Position numbers and translations under genes: made by a program
Source: CAYREV01 sp964423345
GTDB taxonomy: Bacteria; Bacteroidota; Rhodothermia; Balneolales; Balneolaceae
DNA: 64,000 nucleotides
Direction: 5' to 3'
Assembly: GCA_964423345.1 (NCBI GenBank)
Contig: CAYREV010000005.1
Span: forward strand, 44,694 to 108,693
Part shown: in pieces, positions 1 through 9,075 of the stretch
Layout: every line of letters starts with the position of its first letter
Position numbering within the stretch: position 1 is the first letter of the stretch
The notes under the pieces: model-generated
Told to the model about the DNA's origin: nothing
What the model saw: the letters and a program-made list of their open reading frames with translations, nothing else
The model's database searches: none

Positions 1-206
1 GCCCTGTGGCCCAATTAAATACCTCTGAATAGCTTTTTAAGGAGCAGGAATTGTAGTTTACTGTGACAAATGAAGCGTGCGATGCCTTACCCAATCTGGC
101 GGAAAAGCTTATGAATATGGGATATGCCCGCGTTTGGGATTTTGAAGAGGGCCTCGCCCGATGGCGTCAGTATACCCCCCTCTTACTAATTCCGGAATCC
201 TCTTGA
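1..206 (+). pseudogene. Rhodanese-like domain remnant, frameshifted
   Basis: The last 45 or so codons read as the C-terminal half of a rhodanese domain: the core strand IVVYC at 50-64, then TNEACDALPNLAEKL and NMGYARVWDFEEGL, ending at a TGA at 204-206. The IVVYC codons and the downstream part are in different frames, separated by one extra base near 65. In the IVVYC frame a TAA lies at 38-40. A working rhodanese would need an uninterrupted frame through the active-site Cys loop, so this copy looks dead. Its 5' part lies outside the window, or is degraded beyond recognition in the first 40 bases. Confidence 0.6.
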
Positions 207-270
207 CTTCTCCCTTATTAACAGTGTATTTCCATGGTCATCTATTACTGCAACAGTACCTTCGGCATCT

Positions 271-1713
271 ATGAAAAACCGTCTTAAAAAACTGGAACAG
301 GAAGCCCGTAAGCTGGAACCTCCCTTTGAGGATCGCATCCGTATGACAGCCAAAATAATGCGTTACGGACAGTCTTTCCTCGATCAGCTTGATGACAAAA
401 AGGCCTTTGTAAAGACCGCCGATAAGGCCAGGAGGCTGCTGGACCACCCCATCACCGACGACGCACAGGAGATGGATGAGCTTTTGGATCTGTTGCGTTC
501 GGAAGTGGACCGGGAAGGACTCAATCCCGCCTCCGGCGGACACCTGGGGTATATTCCGGGCGGGGGACTCTATCCTTCGGCCCTGGCTGATTTCCTGGCA
601 GCCGTCAGCAATCGTTACGCCGGGGTATTTTTCTCCTCCCCGGGAGCTGTACGTATTGAAAACAGCTGCATACGGTGGATGTGTGACCTTATCGGCTATC
701 CCGAAGGCTCCGGTGGAAATCTTACTTCCGGTGGATCCCTGGCCAATCTGATCGGGCTTGTGGTAGCCAGGGATAAAGCCGGCATTAAAGGTAAAGAGTA
801 TCACCGGGCCGTCTTTTACACAACCAGGCAGGTACATCATTGCGTAATCAAGGCGATTAAATTTGCCGGCATGGAAGAGGCCGAGGTACGAACCATACCG
901 ATGGATGAACGGTTTCGCATGAACCCTGGCGCTCTGGACAAACAGATAAAAAATGACGCGCGAGACGGTAGAATTCCGCTGTCCGTTATTGCCTCGGCGG
1001 GGACCACCGACACCGGAGCCGTCGACCCCCTGGATGAGGTGGCTGAAGTGGCCGAAAAACACAATGTATGGCTGCATGTCGATGCTGCCTACGGTGGCTT
1101 CTTTATGTTGACTGACTACGGAAAAAAGCTGTTAAAAGGCATTGAACGCTCCGATTCGGTCACCATCGATCCCCATAAGGGGCTCTTCCTCCCCTACGGT
1201 TCGGGAGCATTGCTCGTCAGGGATGTTGAAAAACTATACAACTCACAACATATGACTGCCAGCTACCTGCAGGACACCCATTCTGCCACGGACGAGCTAT
1301 CTCCTGCCGATCTCTCCCCCGAGCTGTCCAAACATTTCCGGGGACTCCGCATGTGGCTTCCACTAAAGCTTTTCGGGCTAAAACCTTTTCGTGCGGCTTT
1401 GAATGAAAAGCTGGAATTAACCCGCCTCTTTTACCAAAAAGTTCAACAAATTGAGGGAATAGAAGTAGGGCCCGAACCGGAACTGTCGGTGATGCTTTTC
1501 CGCTATGTTCCGGATAAGGGAGAGGCCAACCATTTTAATAAAAGGCTTGTTGAATCGATTCATGAAGACGGCCGTGTTTTCCTGTCGTCCACCAATATTG
1601 AAGGCACCGTCTTTATCCGGTTGGCTGTGCTCAGCTTCCGGACCCACCTGCAACACATAGAACAGACCCTGGAAATATTAAAGGAGAAAATAGGCAGGCT
1701 AAAAACAGCATGA
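271..1713 (+). CDS. Pyridoxal-phosphate-dependent decarboxylase (group II)
   Basis: This 480-residue protein belongs to the group II amino-acid decarboxylases (aromatic-amino-acid, glutamate, histidine and tyrosine decarboxylase family), fold type I PLP enzymes. The PLP-contacting HVDAAYGG sits near residue 270, and the Schiff-base lysine lies in DPHKG at K303. The N-terminal GGHLGYIPGGG and the SGGSLANL segment are typical of the family. Length fits a full enzyme. The substrate cannot be read from sequence. It ends about 40 bp before the convergent TetR gene and follows a dead rhodanese, so it is probably monocistronic. The ATG at 271 has no clear Shine-Dalgarno sequence. Confidence 0.9.
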   Translation: MKNRLKKLEQEARKLEPPFEDRIRMTAKIMRYGQSFLDQLDDKKAFVKTADKARRLLDHPITDDAQEMDELLDLLRSEVDREGLNPASGGHLGYIPGGGLYPSALADFLAAVSNRYAGVFFSSPGAVRIENSCIRWMCDLIGYPEGSGGNLTSGGSLANLIGLVVARDKAGIKGKEYHRAVFYTTRQVHHCVIKAIKFAGMEEAEVRTIPMDERFRMNPGALDKQIKNDARDGRIPLSVIASAGTTDTGAVDPLDEVAEVAEKHNVWLHVDAAYGGFFMLTDYGKKLLKGIERSDSVTIDPHKGLFLPYGSGALLVRDVEKLYNSQHMTASYLQDTHSATDELSPADLSPELSKHFRGLRMWLPLKLFGLKPFRAALNEKLELTRLFYQKVQQIEGIEVGPEPELSVMLFRYVPDKGEANHFNKRLVESIHEDGRVFLSSTNIEGTVFIRLAVLSFRTHLQHIEQTLEILKEKIGRLKTA

Positions 1714-1752
1714 AGGGCAATGATTCGTGGCGTGAGGCATTAAAAAAGAGGC

Positions 1753-2361
1753 TTAGGACGACAACCAGTTAAAAATAGTATCGGTAACCACCCCCTTTTG
1801 ACTTTTTAACAGCTCCTCGTACGGTGTTTCTCCCCCTCCTGCCACTTCCTCTGTAAATACCCGGCCGGCATAGGGAAACATGCAGAGCGACCATATATTC
1901 ATCAGCAATTGCCTGCTGCTCACCGCAGCTATTTCATAATTGGAGGCCGCCTCCTCCAACTGGCGGTTTAGTCTACCGGAATCAAACTCCAGCTCTTTCC
2001 TTAACATCTCGATTACCGTCTCCCTGTTTCTATTCAGCTCACAGACCAGAAACCCAGCAAGAGACGGCTCTTCCCGCAACCGGTCAATGGTTTCCGAAAT
2101 AAAAAGCTCAATTTTCGGGAACAGATCGTCTCCACTTTCCAGTATCTTGGGAAGCCCCCCCAACACCTTCTCGCAAGCTTCGCTGAATACCGCCCTGAAT
2201 AGTCCCTCCTTGGTGTTAAAATAATAATGAATCATCGCTTTGGTGACCCCGATATTATCTGCAATAGCCTGCAGGCGCGCGCCGTCGTACCCTTTTTCGG
2301 TAAATTCCTGCAAAGCGGCCGATAAAATTTCCTTCCTGCGGTCCTTCTTCCTTTCTGCCAT
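1753..2361 (-). CDS. TetR/AcrR-family transcriptional regulator
   Basis: A 202-residue regulator with the classical N-terminal TetR helix-turn-helix at residues 8-55, including the GARLQAIADNIGVTKAMIHYYF signature region. The remainder is an all-helical ligand domain that I cannot assign to a ligand. It is transcribed away from the NfeD/slipin pair. The intergenic space holds two copies of a 16-bp palindrome (2371-2386 and 2428-2443), the first only about 10 bp upstream of its own start codon. Autorepression together with control of nfeD is the natural inference. Any repressor/ligand relationship is unproven. Confidence 0.92.
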   Translation of the reverse strand: MAERKKDRRKEILSAALQEFTEKGYDGARLQAIADNIGVTKAMIHYYFNTKEGLFRAVFSEACEKVLGGLPKILESGDDLFPKIELFISETIDRLREEPSLAGFLVCELNRNRETVIEMLRKELEFDSGRLNRQLEEAASNYEIAAVSSRQLLMNIWSLCMFPYAGRVFTEEVAGGGETPYEELLKSQKGVVTDTIFNWLSS

Positions 2362-2370
2362 AACAACGTT

Positions 2371-2386
2371 TTAACTAATTAGTTAA
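2371..2386. promoter_or_regulatory. TetR operator copy 1 (perfect palindrome)
   Basis: TTAACTAATTAGTTAA is a perfect 16-bp inverted repeat, about 10 bp upstream of the TetR start codon. A second near-identical copy lies 57 bp away, centre to centre. Size and symmetry match TetR-family operators; binding is inferred. Confidence 0.7.
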
Positions 2387-2427
2387 TTAAATATAAACAG
2401 CCGGAAGAAGAATACAAATGCAATTTT

Positions 2428-2443
2428 TTAACTAATTAGTTAG
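2428..2443. promoter_or_regulatory. TetR operator copy 2 (one mismatch)
   Basis: TTAACTAATTAGTTAG differs from copy 1 only in the last base and is followed by a further TTAG. It lies about 70 bp upstream of the nfeD start, so each divergent gene has one copy near its promoter. Confidence 0.68.
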
Positions 2444-2512
2444 TTAGAGTATAAATAACTAAACCTTCCCCTTTTATATTGCTTCCCAGCGGGTTTTTTA
2501 TAAATTGAAGGT

Positions 2513-3838
2513 ATGAAAACCTTCTTGGCAACTATACTGTTTCTTACCGCATTTGTACAAGCGGACACCGATACCGCATCTTCGGACACCCCCCGGGGTG
2601 AGACCATTGCCCTGATACGGGTGGATGGGCCTATCTCCCCCACTACCACCAATTATATAAGCCGTGGCATACAGGAGGCGGGCGAAATGGATGCGGAAGC
2701 CCTTATAGTGGAGATGGACACCCCCGGAGGGTTGCTGGAATCCACCAAAAACATTGTACAGGCCTTCCTGGATTCGGAAGAGCTGCCTATCATCGTCTAT
2801 GTGTCGCCCGAAGGAGCTTCCGCAGCCAGTGCCGGGACCTTTATAACCATGGCCGCCCATATAGCCGCTATGGCACCGGCTACCAACATAGGGGCGGCTT
2901 CACCGGTTCAAATGGGTCCGGGTGGCGGCGGACAACAGGATACCGTAATGCAAAAAAAGATATTCAACTACTCGGAAAGCTATATTAAAAGCATTGCCGA
3001 ACGCCGGGGACGCAATGCCGATTGGGCCATATCGGCGGTAAGGGACGGGGAATCGATTACATCGGACGAAGCCCTTGAAAAGAATGTCATAGACCTGATA
3101 GCCGCAGACCGAAAAGAACTCCTTGAGAAGATAGACGGTCGTACGGTTTCGGGAGAACCGCTTGACACCCGCAATGCTACGATACGGGAGATTCCCACCA
3201 ACCTTGCCGAACAGATATTCGGTTTTATCCTTCGTCCCGAGGTGATGCTCATACTGACCATGATTGCCATCTACGGCATCATTGGAGAGGTAACCAACCC
3301 GGGAGCCATCGTTCCGGGGGTGGCCGGTGTAATCGCCCTAATACTGGTACTGTATGCCTCAGCGGCAATGCCCATCAATATTGCGGGATTTGCCCTGATA
3401 GGGCTGGCAATTGTACTTTTTGTAGCGGAAGCCTTCACCCCCACCTTCGGTGTCCTTATAGCGGGTGGGGCCGTATCTTTTTTCCTTGGAGCCCTCATGC
3501 TGTTTCAGGACCTGCCCGAATCGATGGCGATCTCCTGGGCGTGGCTGGTTCCCGCAACCATACTAACCACTCTCTTTTTTGTCTGGATCGTCACCGAGGG
3601 TGTCCGCATCCAATTCTCCAGTCACCGTACCGGCAAAGAGTACATGGTTGGTAAGAAGGCCGAAGTAACCGACCCTATTAACGGGGGCAGTGGACGCGTT
3701 TTCGTAAGCGGGGAGTATTGGAATGCCGAAAGCGAAGACCCCATAGGGGAGGGCGAGTACTGCGAAATAACCGGTGTGGAAGGGCTCACCCTCAAGGTCA
3801 AAAAGAGCGGCAACCCCGCCCGGGCCGATAACGCCTAG
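2513..3838 (+). CDS. NfeD-family membrane-bound serine protease (ClpP-like)
   Basis: This 441-residue protein has a signal peptide (about residues 1-17), then a ClpP-fold protease domain, four to five membrane segments (about 225-355) and a C-terminal OB-fold NfeD domain. This is the long form called nodulation protein NfeD. By comparison with archaeal PH1510, S106 in the SAASAGTF motif and K149 form the Ser-Lys dyad. The family cleaves membrane-proximal peptides, including the C-terminus of stomatin-like partners. The slipin gene follows after 112 bp in the same direction, the usual pairing. Expression is probably controlled by the divergent TetR through the palindromes upstream. Confidence 0.93.
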   Translation: MKTFLATILFLTAFVQADTDTASSDTPRGETIALIRVDGPISPTTTNYISRGIQEAGEMDAEALIVEMDTPGGLLESTKNIVQAFLDSEELPIIVYVSPEGASAASAGTFITMAAHIAAMAPATNIGAASPVQMGPGGGGQQDTVMQKKIFNYSESYIKSIAERRGRNADWAISAVRDGESITSDEALEKNVIDLIAADRKELLEKIDGRTVSGEPLDTRNATIREIPTNLAEQIFGFILRPEVMLILTMIAIYGIIGEVTNPGAIVPGVAGVIALILVLYASAAMPINIAGFALIGLAIVLFVAEAFTPTFGVLIAGGAVSFFLGALMLFQDLPESMAISWAWLVPATILTTLFFVWIVTEGVRIQFSSHRTGKEYMVGKKAEVTDPINGGSGRVFVSGEYWNAESEDPIGEGEYCEITGVEGLTLKVKKSGNPARADNA

Positions 3839-3950
3839 CCAGGAGGGGAGACAACGTGCCTCCCTTACAAAAGATCGTTCACCTTCCCTATGTTATAGTG
3901 CTTCATTTTATTATACTGCTTACTAAATACTGACCCTTAATACCACGATT

Positions 3951-4757
3951 ATGGAAAACGAAGGATTCGTCAATGAAATAACCTGGATTATTACCATCGC
4001 AGTGCTGGCTGCCATCCTGCTGCCGCAGATGTTCAAGATTCTAAGGGAATATGAACGGGCCGTAGTCTTTCGCCTCGGGAAGCTGCTTCGTGCCAAGGGG
4101 CCCGGCCTTGTCTTCCTGATCCCCTTCATCGATCGTATTGAAAGGGTAGACATGCGGGTGCTTACCATTAATGTGGACAAGCAGGAAGTGATCACCAAGG
4201 ATAACGTTACCGTCAACGTAGATGCCATCACCTTCTTCAGGGTGGTTGACGCCGAAGAAGCGGTTATACAGGTGGAGCAATATATCCATGCCACCTCCAT
4301 GCTGGCACAAACCACGCTCCGAAGCATTGTGGGTCAGGTGGAGCTCGATGAGCTGCTGGCCGAACGGGAAAAGGTGAACAAAAATATCCAGGAGATAATA
4401 GACCGGCAGACCGACCCGTGGGGTATCAAGGTTGTTTCGGTTGAAGTCCGCGACGTGGTACTGCCCGAAAACATGAAGCGTGCCATGGCCCGACAGGCCG
4501 AAACCGAAAGAGACCGTCGAGCCAAAATTATTAATGCCGAAGGGGAATACCAGGCTGCCGAACGGCTGGTGGATGCGGCAAAGATGATCGAAAAGGCACC
4601 GGCCGCACTGCAGCTGCGTTTCCTGCAAACTATGAACGAGGTAGCCGAAGAGAACGCCAGCTTCGTGCTTCTGCCACTGCCCATGGACTTCCTTGAAGGA
4701 TTTCGCTCCCTTGAAAGCCGGGGCATCAAACCTGCCAAGGAGGGAGGAAACGAATAA
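3951..4757 (+). CDS. Slipin: stomatin/SPFH (band 7) membrane protein
   Basis: A 268-residue stomatin-like protein: one N-terminal hydrophobic segment (residues 9-26), an SPFH/band 7 domain beginning at LREYERAVVFRLGKL, and a helical, probably coiled-coil tail rich in Ala, Glu and Arg. Slipins form large ring assemblies in membrane microdomains, and the neighbouring NfeD protease is their standard partner. The Pro-rich downstream region found in some stomatins is absent; the end is LESRGIKPAKEGGNE. It is probably co-transcribed with nfeD. Confidence 0.93.
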   Translation: MENEGFVNEITWIITIAVLAAILLPQMFKILREYERAVVFRLGKLLRAKGPGLVFLIPFIDRIERVDMRVLTINVDKQEVITKDNVTVNVDAITFFRVVDAEEAVIQVEQYIHATSMLAQTTLRSIVGQVELDELLAEREKVNKNIQEIIDRQTDPWGIKVVSVEVRDVVLPENMKRAMARQAETERDRRAKIINAEGEYQAAERLVDAAKMIEKAPAALQLRFLQTMNEVAEENASFVLLPLPMDFLEGFRSLESRGIKPAKEGGNE

Positions 4758-5002
4758 CCGCTTCTGAACATACTCCTTGAAGTTTTCAGAAACAGAACGC
4801 CCGTTGACCTCCGGAATGCTGTTTATATAATCTATTAAGCGGGAAGAAGGCCGGCGTCCTGCCAAAAACAAAGAACGTACATCCGCCCGGATGCATGTTT
4901 CCCGGCGCAGGTAAAAATACCTAAGGATTGCTGCATTTTTTTTCCAGAGTTTGTTTCTGGCAACCGTCAGATTTCAAATACATAAATATATCCTGCCGGA
5001 AC

Positions 5003-6661
5003 ATGCATTTGAAAAGGCATTACATGCTCACATGCCTGCTATTTTTATTTTTTCAGGCGGGCCTGCTCTTCGGCCAGAATTTTTCCCCGGAACGGCCTCT
5101 CATTGTTAAGAAAAACCTGGTTTATAAGTCCGTTGATTCCCTCAGCCTGCCCGCCTCTCTGTTTATTCCGGATACGTCAAAGGCGCTAAACAGACTGTTG
5201 GTCATCCTGCCTGATGAGACCCTTGAGGGACATGAAGCATATGAATCCCTGGCCACCCTGCTTGCCGACTCCGGCTATACCTCTATGATCATCGACTACC
5301 GACAGCCTCCCGACTTCTCCCACCCCGCTCCGTCCAATGATATAATAGACGCCATTGCCTGGCTGAAAGCCAACCAAAACAGGTTCAACCTTGATATTCA
5401 GGCTGTCGGACTGATAGGCCAGAACTTCGGAGGATATCTGGCCTCCATGGTCGGGCTCACAAGAAAAGCTGAAATACAGGCCGTTGTTGCAATGCACAGC
5501 CCCATGGATCTGACCACTTATATACCTCCATGGGGGTATCCCTACCGCTACCACGTTTTGGCAGGACAGCCTCTCAAGGCAGACAGGAAAATCTGGGAGT
5601 CCCTTTCTCCGGTTTCCCATGCAGAGAAGAGCAGTCCCCCCTTATTACTGTTGCACGGTACCGACGACCGGCGGGTCCCTGTTAGCCAGTCGCTTGAAAT
5701 GAAACGGATTTTAACGCAACGTCTTGGAAGGGTCCGCCTGATCCAAGCTGAAGGAGGGAAGAACGGCTATTTTATGGCCGACAGCAATATTGCCGCTACC
5801 GGTACAACTATCCTGAACTTTTTCTCCGGGGCTATGATAAACATACCGGACAGTATAGAATGGTTGAAGGACCTTCCCTACGCAGCCGCAGGAGAAAAAA
5901 CACTGAAGGCGGATATTATGAAACCCAAAACCTATAGGGGGAAGTTGCCAGCCGTACTGCTCTTCCACGGGGGAGGATGGATGTGGGGCCGAAAGGAGGA
6001 TATGACACAATATGCCGTTGATCTCGCCCGCAACGGATACGCCGCCATTACTGTTGAATACCGGCTGGCCCGCGAAGCCCTCTATCCGGCAGCCTTTGAC
6101 GATGCAAAAGCGGCCGTCCGCTGGGTAAAATCTGTGGCGGATACCCTGGAAATTGATCCCGAAAGAATCGGAGCCGCCGGACAGTCGGCCGGGGGACACC
6201 TGGCGGCACTGCTCGGGGTGACAAATGAAAAAAACTTTATAGGCCAATTTATCGGTCGCCGGGAGTATAGTTCCGCTATTAAGGCCGCTGCAACGTTTAG
6301 TGGAGTGGTAGACATGCTCTCCCTCTACCCGCGGGATCCCTTTTCGCCGGCAGCTCTTTTTGGAGGGTCCCCCGAATCAAACAGGAAGGCCTACCTAGAA
6401 GCCTCTCCCATATCTCATATATCCAAAACTTCGTCCAGCTTCTTATTTATTCATGGCGCCAAAGATCATCTGGGACTTGCCCGGGAGATGGAAGATATGG
6501 CCGCCAAGCTTAATCACCTGGGGGTTGAAGCAGAAACCCTTATTATTGAGGGGGGAGGACACAATTTTGAAAGGTATCCCGAATTTAGGGCCCTGGGAGT
6601 TCAAAAACTTCTTGAGTTTATGGATCGGAACCTTAAAACCATCAATGGCAGCAACCGATAG
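5003..6661 (+). CDS. Exported tandem alpha/beta-hydrolase, N-terminal half inactive
   Basis: I choose the ATG at 5003 because it starts a good signal peptide (MHLKRHYMLTCLLFLFF...); an upstream ATG at 4928 would add 25 unlikely residues. The 552-residue product contains two alpha/beta-hydrolase domains. The second (about 295-550) is a BD-FAE/esterase-type domain with the oxyanion motif HGGGW, nucleophile S395 in GQSAGG, an acid in HGAKDH and a His in GGGHNF. The first (about 35-285) has GQNFGG where GxSxG is expected, so N141 replaces the catalytic Ser, and AEGGKNGYF stands where the His should be. It therefore looks like a pseudo-enzyme domain fused to an active esterase or peptidase. Substrate unknown; periplasmic or secreted. 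Confidence 0.85.
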   Translation: MHLKRHYMLTCLLFLFFQAGLLFGQNFSPERPLIVKKNLVYKSVDSLSLPASLFIPDTSKALNRLLVILPDETLEGHEAYESLATLLADSGYTSMIIDYRQPPDFSHPAPSNDIIDAIAWLKANQNRFNLDIQAVGLIGQNFGGYLASMVGLTRKAEIQAVVAMHSPMDLTTYIPPWGYPYRYHVLAGQPLKADRKIWESLSPVSHAEKSSPPLLLLHGTDDRRVPVSQSLEMKRILTQRLGRVRLIQAEGGKNGYFMADSNIAATGTTILNFFSGAMINIPDSIEWLKDLPYAAAGEKTLKADIMKPKTYRGKLPAVLLFHGGGWMWGRKEDMTQYAVDLARNGYAAITVEYRLAREALYPAAFDDAKAAVRWVKSVADTLEIDPERIGAAGQSAGGHLAALLGVTNEKNFIGQFIGRREYSSAIKAAATFSGVVDMLSLYPRDPFSPAALFGGSPESNRKAYLEASPISHISKTSSSFLFIHGAKDHLGLAREMEDMAAKLNHLGVEAETLIIEGGGHNFERYPEFRALGVQKLLEFMDRNLKTINGSNR

Positions 6662-6812
6662 CCCCTCAAGCAGCCTGCCGATTCGTACAATCTTACCTCC
6701 GGCAGCCCCTTTTTCCCGGAAAGGTTGAAATCATTCCAATTTTCTTATATTTAAAACTGGTTTATCTACAAGCTCTTTAAAATCAACCATTAACAAACAA
6801 TTAAACACCGGT

Positions 6813-7331
6813 ATGAATATGCACAATCACTATTTGGCAACCCTGTCAATACTTTTGGCCTTTTGTTTAGCCTCATTTAGTGCCTGTAAACAAGAAAAGG
6901 GGGAGGCAGAAAGCCGTGCAGAAAAAAATGTGGCAATCATTTCGGGGATGTATGACTCCTTTAAAACCGGGGATATCCCTGCAGTGTTGGATAAGATGGC
7001 TAATGATATTGTCTGGAATGAGGCTGAACATTTCCCCTACGCTGATGGAAATCCATACATCGGCCCGGATGCCGTTCTGAATGGGGTCTTTGCCCGCCTG
7101 GGTGATGAATGGGAGTCCTTCCAAATAACAGACCAGTCCATTTATCCTGTGGGGGACCATATGGTATTGGCTACCGGGAGATATACCGGAACCTATAAAA
7201 AGACCGGGAATTCCCTGGATGCACAACATGCTCACCTCTGGTGGCTCGAAGATGGGAAGGTCACCCGGTTTCAGCAGTATACCGACACCAAACAGGCCTG
7301 GGAGGTGACGCGTACAGAAGGCGACAATTAG
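6813..7331 (+). CDS. SnoaL/NTF2-like lipoprotein
   Basis: A 172-residue protein with a lipoprotein signal ending in SFSAC at about residue 25. It is followed by a compact SnoaL-like (NTF2/ketosteroid-isomerase fold) domain with the typical helix ISGMYDSFKTGDIPAVLDKM and strand pattern (DIVWNEAEHFPY, HLWWLEDGKVTRFQQYTD). The fold hosts small-molecule isomerases, hydrolases and binding proteins, so no reaction can be assigned. The lipid anchor suggests the periplasmic face of a membrane. It stands alone with AT-rich flanks. The 296 bp downstream (7332-7627) show no convincing gene or repeat. Confidence 0.8.
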   Translation: MNMHNHYLATLSILLAFCLASFSACKQEKGEAESRAEKNVAIISGMYDSFKTGDIPAVLDKMANDIVWNEAEHFPYADGNPYIGPDAVLNGVFARLGDEWESFQITDQSIYPVGDHMVLATGRYTGTYKKTGNSLDAQHAHLWWLEDGKVTRFQQYTDTKQAWEVTRTEGDN

Positions 7332-7627
7332 GTTTATTTGACTTTATTTTCGGTGGAGGTCAGCCACTCCTTCGGACCCCTTTCAATTGGATCGCTATGG
7401 CCGGATCCCGGGTACAACGGCCGGTGGGGAGGTGCCGGGACAACCTTACTAAATAAACCCCCATCTCTCTACCGGTGTCTTTGGGGATCGATATTTTTGT
7501 TATAAAAGCACTGATGCCCTCGCGGGCAGCGTTGGCACCAGTCAATTTGTACTACAGGCCGGGCAAACCTTATCTCCCCCGGCGTACTTGTTCTGGCATT
7601 TTTCCGGCAGAGGCCGTATCGTCTTGA

Positions 7628-7996
7628 ATGCAACATGAACAGCAACAGCCCGGCGGGCCTGCCTCACAAATTGAAGAAGAGCAATCCTCCGGTGGATGCT
7701 GCGGCCCCCTTATATTTCTTTTCCTGCTCATCCTGGTCGGATACTGCAGTTTTGATAAAGGTGATTTCTACCTTGCCCCGGGGGAAGCGAACCTCTGGAC
7801 AGACGCCATGGAAACCGTCTTTGAAGACCTCCATGCCGTCATCCCCGACTCGATGGTTCTGTCAGACGACCTCAATACAACAGGCCGCATGAGAGATGTC
7901 CGGTCCATTAAAAATGTTTTATACCTAATCAATACGGAAGCCACCCTCCGCTCATCCAAAGAACGGTACTACCGGATGAGTATATCGGCCGTTTAG
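7628..7996 (+). CDS. Small single-pass membrane protein, unknown
   Basis: I do not recognise this 122-residue protein. It has a Gln/Gly-rich N-terminus with a CCGP motif directly before one hydrophobic segment (PLIFLFLLILVGYCSF, about residues 27-42), then about 75 polar residues that could form a small soluble domain. The ATG at 7628 is followed closely by other possible starts. It ends 48 bp before the Gfo/Idh/MocA oxidoreductase gene and may share its transcript. The reading frame shows coding-like codon use, but no family support can be given. Confidence 0.5.
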   Translation: MQHEQQQPGGPASQIEEEQSSGGCCGPLIFLFLLILVGYCSFDKGDFYLAPGEANLWTDAMETVFEDLHAVIPDSMVLSDDLNTTGRMRDVRSIKNVLYLINTEATLRSSKERYYRMSISAV

Positions 7997-8044
7997 GTCA
8001 AATTCAATTAATCTGCGATTACAAAAATTTTTACCGGAACTTAG

Positions 8045-9034
8045 ATGGAAAAAGTCAGATGGGGCATATTAAGCACCGCTGATATTGCGGTCGAAGAGGT
8101 GATCCCGGCCCTGCAGCAGGGATCCGGCTGCAAGGTGGCGGCAATTGCTTCCCGAAGCCGGGAGAAGGCCTCCCGGGCTGCCGACAGGCTGGGAATAGAA
8201 ACGGCCGTGGGATCTTACGAAGAACTGCTTGCACACCCCGGTGTGGAAGCCGTATACAACCCCTTGCCCAATCACCTGCATGTCGAATGGTCTGCCAAGG
8301 CCCTGAAGGCCGGCAAGCATGTGTTATGTGAAAAACCACTGGGGCAAAACCTGGCAGATGCCCGCCGGCTGGCCGAGGAGGCGAAGAAATACCCCGAACT
8401 TAAAGTCATGGAAGCCTTTATGTACCGCCATCACCCGCGTTGGAAAAAGGTGCAATCCCTTATCGGCGAAGGAGCTATAGGAAAAGTCCGCTCTGTCCAG
8501 TCGTTTTTTTCCTACTACAACGACAATCCCGACGATATTCGCAACAATCCTGAAATGGGAGGGGGGAGCCTGTTGGATGTGGGTTGCTATTGTATCTCTG
8601 TGCCCCGTTTTATTTTTGGCGCCGAGCCCGTCAGAGCCTTTGGCTTCATGGAGCAGGATCCTGAATTCCAGATTGACAGGCTAACGTCCGGAGTCCTTGA
8701 CTTTCCCGGCGGGCGTGCCTCCTTTACCTGTGCCACGCAGCTGGCCCTGCAACAAAGCGTAACCATTTCTGGGACGGAAGGTTATATAGAGCTTCCCTGG
8801 CCTTTTAATCCGCCTACCGACCGGCCAACTACTATTCACCTGCATACCGGCGAAGGCAGCCGGGATATCAGTATCCCGTCATGCAACCAATATACCCTCC
8901 AGGGCGATCTTTTCTCCGGGGCCATTCGTCTTCAGGAAGAGGTTCCCCTGAAGCTGGAGGATGCGCTGGCCAACATGAGGGTCATAGACGCTATAAAACG
9001 GAGCAGCGCCGCCGACGCCTGGGTCAACTGTTAA
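8045..9034 (+). CDS. Gfo/Idh/MocA-family NAD(P)-dependent oxidoreductase
   Basis: A 329-residue dehydrogenase with an N-terminal Rossmann domain (residues 4-120) and the family's conserved CEKPLG motif near residue 97, which carries the catalytic Lys. The C-terminal alpha/beta sheet domain contains GGGSLLDVGCYCI, a hallmark of the dihydrodiol/xylose dehydrogenase-like branch. Such enzymes oxidise or reduce sugars, inositols or related diols using NAD(P). The exact substrate is not deducible. It is convergent with the DUF457 gene, with only about 40 bp between stops. Confidence 0.9.
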   Translation: MEKVRWGILSTADIAVEEVIPALQQGSGCKVAAIASRSREKASRAADRLGIETAVGSYEELLAHPGVEAVYNPLPNHLHVEWSAKALKAGKHVLCEKPLGQNLADARRLAEEAKKYPELKVMEAFMYRHHPRWKKVQSLIGEGAIGKVRSVQSFFSYYNDNPDDIRNNPEMGGGSLLDVGCYCISVPRFIFGAEPVRAFGFMEQDPEFQIDRLTSGVLDFPGGRASFTCATQLALQQSVTISGTEGYIELPWPFNPPTDRPTTIHLHTGEGSRDISIPSCNQYTLQGDLFSGAIRLQEEVPLKLEDALANMRVIDAIKRSSAADAWVNC

Positions 9035-9075
9035 GCCTGTTGCCGTGGTTTTATCGGAAGGGGTGTGACCCTTGC

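Noticed and set aside
4758..4871. Minus-strand open frame starting MFLAGRRPSSRLIDYINSIP between slipin and the hydrolase gene
   Set aside because: It looks partly protein-like, but it continues antisense through most of the slipin gene, where the sense frame is clearly real. No family recognised; at most a short eroded fragment.
7332..7627. Possible small gene in the gap after the SnoaL-like lipoprotein
   Set aside because: Both strands have only short open frames with non-coding-like composition; nothing recognisable.
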